A model generated the notes under the pieces. The model saw nothing but the letters and a program-made list of their open reading frames with translations, made no database searches and was not told the DNA's origin. The position numbers and the translations under genes are program-made. Below, piece after piece: positions 6,378 to 10,182 of a stretch of 10,182 bases of DNA (its first letter is position 1; each line of letters starts with the position of its first letter). The DNA comes from an uncultured Lachnospiraceae bacterium (GTDB lineage Bacteria; Bacillota; Clostridia; Lachnospirales; Lachnospiraceae), in the NCBI GenBank assembly GCA_946633495.1, contig CAMPAX010000071.1:1-10182 (forward strand), written 5' to 3'.

Positions 6378-8219
6378 TTACCACGGACACTTTCCTCCTT
6401 CCATGGCTCCACACCCGAAATGATCACAGCGGAGGCATCTTCCGGCTTCCCGAACAGCCTCCTCCGGGGTCATGGGCATTTCCACATGTTTGAAGTCCTG
6501 GCGCCGCTCGAAGGGATCTCTCTCTTCGATCTCGGCACGTCCTGTCGGAACGCATCGGTTCGGCTTAGCCTGAGGAGCCTCTGCCTCACAGAGGATCTTG
6601 TGATGGTAGCCGAGGTATTCATCGATATTATGAGCCGCCACCTGGCCTGCTGCTATGGCATTGATGGCTGTGGACGGTCCTGTCACACAGTCTCCGCCGG
6701 AGAACACGCCTTCCACATCCCGGATCGCACACGTCTCATCTGCCAGGATCCGGCCCCGCTCGGTGGGGATTCCGGCAGCATCAAATGCAGCCACATCACA
6801 GCGCTGTCCTACACCAAGGATCAGATAATCGCAGGTAACACGGTAAGGATAGTTGCTGGAATGTTCTGTTTTTACAAATCCGAACTGATCATATTCACCC
6901 ACGATCTCCGGCTGCAGCCAGAGAGCGGAAATCTTTTCCGGGTCCTCCTGATCCTGCTCCAGGTTCAGGAAGGAAACCAGCGTCCGGAAACGAACACCCT
7001 CTTCCGCCGCACTTTCCATTTCGGAAGCCAGTGCTGTATAATCATCTCTCTTTCTCGTAAAGACACGTACGGTCTTTGCATTCAGACGAAGGGCCGTGCG
7101 AGCCGCATCCATGGCAACATTTCCGCCGCCGATCAGAGCCACATCTTTTCCCGTAAGGTCGATCTTTTCTCCGCGGGCAACTGCCTGAAGGAAATCCGCA
7201 GCAGGGATCACATTCTTTGCATTCGCATTCTCCACCGGCATACGGTTGCCCAGCTGGGCACCGAGGCCCAGAAATACCGCGTCATACCGGGAGCGGAGTT
7301 CCTCCACGGTAATATCCCGTCCGATCTTCACGCCTAAATGTACTTCGATATCTCCGGCATTCAGGATCGCTTTGATATCCTCATCCAAACGAGCCTTCGG
7401 AAGCCGGTATTCGGGGATGCCGTACCGCAGCATTCCGCCCAGCTTCTCATGCTCATCATATACCACCACCCTGTGACCCATCAGGGCAAGGAAATAAGCA
7501 CAGGTAAGACCGGATGGTCCGCCGCCCACGACGGCGATGCTCTTCCCTGTCTTTACATTTGCAGGCGGTGTCTTCACCCGATCCGCAGAGATCTGGTCCA
7601 CGGCATATTTTTTCAGTCCCCGGATGTTGATGGGCTGATCGATGATGGATCTACGGCACTTCTTCTCACAGGGATGCTCGCAGACCATGGCACAGGCCGT
7701 AGGGAACGGATTTCGATCCCGAATGATATTGATGGCACCCGCATAGTCCCCGTTTTTGATCATGGCAACATAACCGGGGACGTCCACGTGTGCCGGACAC
7801 AGCGTCATACAGGGAACCGTCTGTCCCACCGCCTCCGCACAGCTGCGCCGCCTGATATGACTTTCATATTCATCTGCAAACTCAACAAAGCTGTCCAGCA
7901 TGGTATTGGCCGCAACCACACCGACTGCGCAGTCCGATGATTCGGAGATCATGGTACAGAGCGCCTTCAGCCGTTCCAATGTCTCTTCGGTGGCATTTCC
8001 GTTCAGGATATCCTTCAGCATCCGTTCCGCTTCCACCAGACCATCCCGGCAGGGAACACACTTCCCGCAGGACTGATTCATGGACATCTGCAGGATCGAC
8101 TGATACATCACCAGCGGACACATTCCCGGAGGATACGATGTCATTCTGGATCTGAATTTGTTCAGGGCAATATCCATACGATCCATCATATTACCCCTCT
8201 TTGCAAGTTTTCTGTTCAT
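6378..8219 (-). CDS. NuoF 4Fe-4S domain fused to GltD/SfrB-like NAD(P)H oxidoreductase
   Basis: The 613-residue protein begins with a NuoF-type 4Fe-4S domain: CGKCVPCRDGL with Cys51, 54, 57, and Cys97 in SSDC. It lacks the FMN/NADH and SLBB parts that precede this domain in NuoF. Next comes the GltD N-terminal 4Fe-4S domain (Cys137, 141, 180, 184, 188), FAD-binding GGGPSG (232-237), NAD(P)H-binding GGGNVAMDAAR (364-374) and the FAD-closing GGDCVTGPSTAINAIAAG (508-525). The C-terminus adds five Cys, four of them as RCLRC and CGAMEGGKC. The arrangement resembles SfrB of the Geobacter NADPH oxidoreductase SfrAB. It probably passes electrons between NADPH and the adjacent molybdoenzyme through Fe-S clusters; NADPH preference is inferred from GltD likeness. 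ATG 8219 has GGGAG eight bases upstream. ATG 8189 and 8186 have AGAGGGG upstream and are possible shorter starts. Confidence 0.88.
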   Translation of the reverse strand: MNRKLAKRGNMMDRMDIALNKFRSRMTSYPPGMCPLVMYQSILQMSMNQSCGKCVPCRDGLVEAERMLKDILNGNATEETLERLKALCTMISESSDCAVGVVAANTMLDSFVEFADEYESHIRRRSCAEAVGQTVPCMTLCPAHVDVPGYVAMIKNGDYAGAINIIRDRNPFPTACAMVCEHPCEKKCRRSIIDQPINIRGLKKYAVDQISADRVKTPPANVKTGKSIAVVGGGPSGLTCAYFLALMGHRVVVYDEHEKLGGMLRYGIPEYRLPKARLDEDIKAILNAGDIEVHLGVKIGRDITVEELRSRYDAVFLGLGAQLGNRMPVENANAKNVIPAADFLQAVARGEKIDLTGKDVALIGGGNVAMDAARTALRLNAKTVRVFTRKRDDYTALASEMESAAEEGVRFRTLVSFLNLEQDQEDPEKISALWLQPEIVGEYDQFGFVKTEHSSNYPYRVTCDYLILGVGQRCDVAAFDAAGIPTERGRILADETCAIRDVEGVFSGGDCVTGPSTAINAIAAGQVAAHNIDEYLGYHHKILCEAEAPQAKPNRCVPTGRAEIEERDPFERRQDFKHVEMPMTPEEAVREAGRCLRCDHFGCGAMEGGKCPW

Positions 8220-8255
8220 CCGTTTTACTCCCTTTTTTTATTTCAGCCCTTATAC

Positions 8256-8291
8256 AAAACGCCGGGACAGATCCCATGACCCTCCCGGCGT
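8256..8291 (-). terminator. Probable intrinsic terminator after the RsbW-like gene
   Basis: On the minus strand ACGCCGGGA (8283-8291) pairs perfectly with TCCCGGCGT (8259-8267) around a 15-base loop, followed by a short TTTTGT. It starts 17 bases past the stop of the small ATPase gene. The stem is strong but the T-run is short, so termination may be partial. Confidence 0.6.
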
Positions 8292-8307
8292 ATTTCTGAC
8301 CATTTGT

Positions 8308-8715
8308 TTAAAACAGTTTCCTCATTGTCAGGATATTCTGCCCATCGGTATATTCATACAGCATGGAATCCATGCTCTTCTTCACCATAAATATCCCAAG
8401 TCCGCCGATCTGTCTTTCTTCCGCGGAGAGAGTCACGTCCGGATCCGGTTTTGCCAGCGGATCATATGGAATCCCGCTGTCGATAAATGTGATATCGACT
8501 CCCGTCGAATCAGCCGGTTTTTCCAAACGAATCTTTACTTTGCCCACATTCGGTGTATAAGCATAGTGTGCAACGTTGACGAAGATTTCTTCCACTGCTA
8601 TATCGATCTGCATCTGGACCTTCATCGGACAATCATGAGCCTCCAGCCACTGGTCCATGAATGCAAGTACCTCTTCTAGATTATCCACTTTTGCGTCCAA
8701 TTCCAATTCATTCAT
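8308..8715 (-). CDS. RsbW/SpoIIAB-like ATP-binding protein (anti-sigma factor or serine kinase type)
   Basis: The product is 135 residues, the usual length for stand-alone HATPase_c_2 proteins. Visible boxes are the N-box VEEIFVNVAHYAY (41-53), the G1 box FIDSGIPYDP around Asp79, and the G2 box GGLGIFMVKKS (104-114). RsbW and SpoIIAB bind a sigma factor and phosphorylate an anti-anti-sigma partner; other members are phosphatase or kinase regulators. No sigma factor or STAS-domain partner gene is visible nearby, so the target is unknown. ATG 8715 is preferred: AAGGGGTGA lies upstream at a good distance, and a GTG at 8724 falls inside that site. It has its own promoter and a following terminator hairpin, so it is probably a single-gene unit rather than part of the molybdoenzyme operon. 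Confidence 0.88.
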   Translation of the reverse strand: MNELELDAKVDNLEEVLAFMDQWLEAHDCPMKVQMQIDIAVEEIFVNVAHYAYTPNVGKVKIRLEKPADSTGVDITFIDSGIPYDPLAKPDPDVTLSAEERQIGGLGIFMVKKSMDSMLYEYTDGQNILTMRKLF

Positions 8716-8761
8716 GCTGTTCACCCCTTAAGCCGGCAGTTACAATCCGCCTGACTACTAC

Positions 8762-8790
8762 ATTTTACCATAAAACTCACGGAATACCAA
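8762..8790 (-). promoter_or_regulatory. Sigma-A promoter of the RsbW-like gene
   Basis: On the minus strand TTGGTA (8785-8790) lies 17 bases upstream of TAAAAT (8762-8767). The -10 matches five of six consensus positions and is preceded by TGG, an extended -10 element. The predicted start is near 8755, about 40 bases before the ATG. It lies just downstream of the gdhA terminator, as expected for a new transcription unit. Confidence 0.6.
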
Positions 8791-8811
8791 CAATTATTAT
8801 AAAAAACAGAC

Positions 8812-8867
8812 AAAAAAAGAACGATACCGGATCCCATGGTATAAAAACCACAGATCCGGCATCGTTC
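8812..8867 (-). terminator. Rho-independent terminator of gdhA
   Basis: On the minus strand GAACGATGCCGGATC (8853-8867) pairs with GATCCGGTATCGTTC (8819-8833), giving 14 pairs with one central mismatch and a 19-base loop. Seven T residues (8812-8818) follow at once. It lies 75 bases past the gdhA stop and separates gdhA from the RsbW-like gene. Confidence 0.88.
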
Positions 8868-8870
8868 CCG

Positions 8871-8921
8871 AGGGCTTTCCATAAGAGCAGATCAGAGGAT
8901 CCGCGTACCGGGCAAAGCCCT
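8871..8921 (-). repeat. Inverted repeat in the gdhA 3' untranslated region
   Basis: AGGGCTTT (8871-8878) and AAAGCCCT (8914-8921) are perfect inverted copies across 35 bases. They lie between the gdhA stop and its terminator and could form the base of a 3' UTR hairpin. No T-run follows this stem directly. Confidence 0.4.
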
Positions 8922-8942
8922 GTATTTCAGCGTAACGGTATA

Positions 8943-10182
8943 TTAGCAAACTCCCTGAGCGATCATAGCTTCAACAACCTTCTTGAAGCCGGCGATATTT
9001 GCGCCTGCCACATAGTTGCCTTCCATGCCGTATTCCTTAGCTGCATCATCGATGTTGTGATAGATACCAACCATGATACCCTTCAGCTTAGCGTCTACCT
9101 CTTCGAAGCTCCAGGAAAGTCTCTCGGAGTTCTGGCTCATCTCAAGAGCGGAAGTAGCAACACCGCCTGCATTTGCAGCCTTACCGCCGACGAACGGTAC
9201 GTTGTTTGCCTGGAAGTACTCTGTAGCCTCGATGGTGGTAGGCATATTTGCGCCTTCTGCCACATACTGAACGCCGTTGGCAACCAGCATCTTTGCATCT
9301 TCGATATCCAGCTCGTTCTGGGTTGCGCAGGGAAGAGCGATATCAACCTTATACTGCCATACGCCATGCTCGCCGTTCTGCTTTGCATGATACTCTGCTG
9401 AAGAACGTGCTGCAGCATACTCGGTCAGACGTGCACGCTTTACTTCCTTTACTTCCTTCAGAAGCTCAACATCGATCCCTTCCGGATCATAGATCCAGCC
9501 TGTGGAATCAGATACGGTCACAACCTTTGCGCCCAGCTGCTGAGCCTTCTGGCATGCATAGATCGCAACATTTCCGGAACCGGAGATCGCTACAACCTTG
9601 CCTTCCATCTTATCATTGTGGCACTTAACCATCTCTTCTGTCAGGTACAGAAGACCATAACCTGTTGCCTCTGTACGAGCCAGAGAACCGCCGTAGGTCA
9701 GACCCTTGCCTGTAAGAACGCCTTCATACAGACCCTTGATCCGCTTATACTGACCGAACATGAAACCGATCTCGCGAGCGCCGGTTCCGATATCACCTGC
9801 CGGAACGTCCTCATCAGCGCCGATATACTTGGACAGCTCTGTCATAAAGCTCTGGCAGAACTTCATGATCTCGTTGTCAGACTTGCCCTTCGGATCGAAG
9901 TCGGAACCACCCTTACCACCGCCGATCGGAAGTGTTGTAAGAGAGTTCTTGAAGATCTGCTCGAAACCGAGGAACTTGATGATGCCGAGGTTTACGGACG
10001 GATGAAGGCGAAGACCTCCCTTGTAGGGCCCGATGGCATTGTTGAACTGTACACGGAAACCACGGTTTACCTGTACATTACCGTTATCATCTACCCACGG
10101 TACGCGGAACATGATCTGACGATCCGGCTCGGTGATCCGCTCCAGGATCGCAAGCTTTCTGTACTTCTCCTCATCCTGCTCG
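8943..10182 (-). CDS. gdhA: NADP-type glutamate dehydrogenase, N-terminus beyond window edge
   Basis: The enzyme interconverts 2-oxoglutarate plus ammonium and glutamate. The 412 visible residues cover most of a hexameric family I GDH. Motifs are GPYKGGLR (Lys54), PIGGGKGGSDFD with the catalytic Lys90, PAGDIGTGAREIG (Asp130), the dinucleotide loop GSGNVA (201-206) and the C-terminal ANIAGFKKV. These positions line up with E. coli GdhA at a constant offset of 38 (Lys92, Lys128), so about 37 residues are missing. SDS at 224-226, at the end of the second Rossmann strand, is the usual sign of NADP(H) preference. NAD-type enzymes such as that of Clostridium symbiosum differ there. The role is probably ammonia assimilation. 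A strong terminator follows, so it is not co-transcribed with the molybdoenzyme genes except by read-through. Confidence 0.95.
   Translation of the reverse strand, partial: EQDEEKYRKLAILERITEPDRQIMFRVPWVDDNGNVQVNRGFRVQFNNAIGPYKGGLRLHPSVNLGIIKFLGFEQIFKNSLTTLPIGGGKGGSDFDPKGKSDNEIMKFCQSFMTELSKYIGADEDVPAGDIGTGAREIGFMFGQYKRIKGLYEGVLTGKGLTYGGSLARTEATGYGLLYLTEEMVKCHNDKMEGKVVAISGSGNVAIYACQKAQQLGAKVVTVSDSTGWIYDPEGIDVELLKEVKEVKRARLTEYAAARSSAEYHAKQNGEHGVWQYKVDIALPCATQNELDIEDAKMLVANGVQYVAEGANMPTTIEATEYFQANNVPFVGGKAANAGGVATSALEMSQNSERLSWSFEEVDAKLKGIMVGIYHNIDDAAKEYGMEGNYVAGANIAGFKKVVEAMIAQGVC

Noticed and set aside
6324..7337. 337-codon plus-strand frame opposite the flavoprotein gene
   Set aside because: It is antisense to conserved FAD and Fe-S motifs and has no recognisable protein features.
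8249..8254. TATAAG as -10 box for the flavoprotein and molybdoenzyme operon
   Set aside because: No acceptable -35 lies 16 to 18 bases upstream; that position falls in the terminator hairpin.
1..10182. CRISPR arrays, tRNA, rRNA, insertion sequences or phage genes
   Set aside because: No regularly spaced direct repeats, RNA gene signatures, transposase motifs or terminal repeats were seen on either strand.

Overview
The window reads as part of a Clostridia chromosome, probably Lachnospiraceae. That placement is inference: it rests on mid-range GC, strong GGAGG-type ribosome sites, protein style and gene content, and there is no rRNA marker. Every supportable gene lies on the minus strand, so transcription runs from high to low coordinates. 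There are six genes with a visible start and one (gdhA) that enters from the right edge. I see no tRNA, rRNA, CRISPR array, insertion sequence or phage gene.

Layout in transcription order: (1) gdhA, an NADP-type glutamate dehydrogenase lacking about 37 N-terminal residues, closed by a strong intrinsic terminator. (2) A small RsbW/SpoIIAB-like ATPase (anti-sigma factor type) with its own good promoter and a following terminator hairpin. (3) A 613-residue flavoprotein joining the 4Fe-4S domain of NuoF to a GltD/SfrB-like FAD and NAD(P)H unit. (4) A 939-residue molybdopterin oxidoreductase with a NuoG-like ferredoxin front end and an active-site cysteine (formate dehydrogenase alpha type). (5) moeA. 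(6) A MobA-MobB fusion, preceded by an intrinsic terminator. (7) A second MoeA-like molybdopterin-binding protein, cut by the left edge.

Genes 3 to 7 form a coherent module. The flavoprotein and the molybdoenzyme would make a soluble two-subunit enzyme that moves electrons between NAD(P)H and formate or another substrate of the molybdenum site, resembling the SfrAB architecture known from Geobacter. MoeA, MobA, MobB and the MoeA-like protein carry out or assist the last steps of cofactor maturation: molybdenum insertion and attachment of guanine nucleotide. Earlier Moco genes (moaA, moaC, moaD/E) and molybdate transport are not in view.

The most unusual feature is the 166-base gap between the molybdoenzyme gene and moeA. 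It holds a long imperfect palindrome that begins at the stop codon, then a second hairpin, then a hairpin that can cover the moeA ribosome site. Also notable are a degenerate 12-codon, histidine-rich tandem repeat inside MoeA and a low-complexity insertion inside the MobB half of the fusion.
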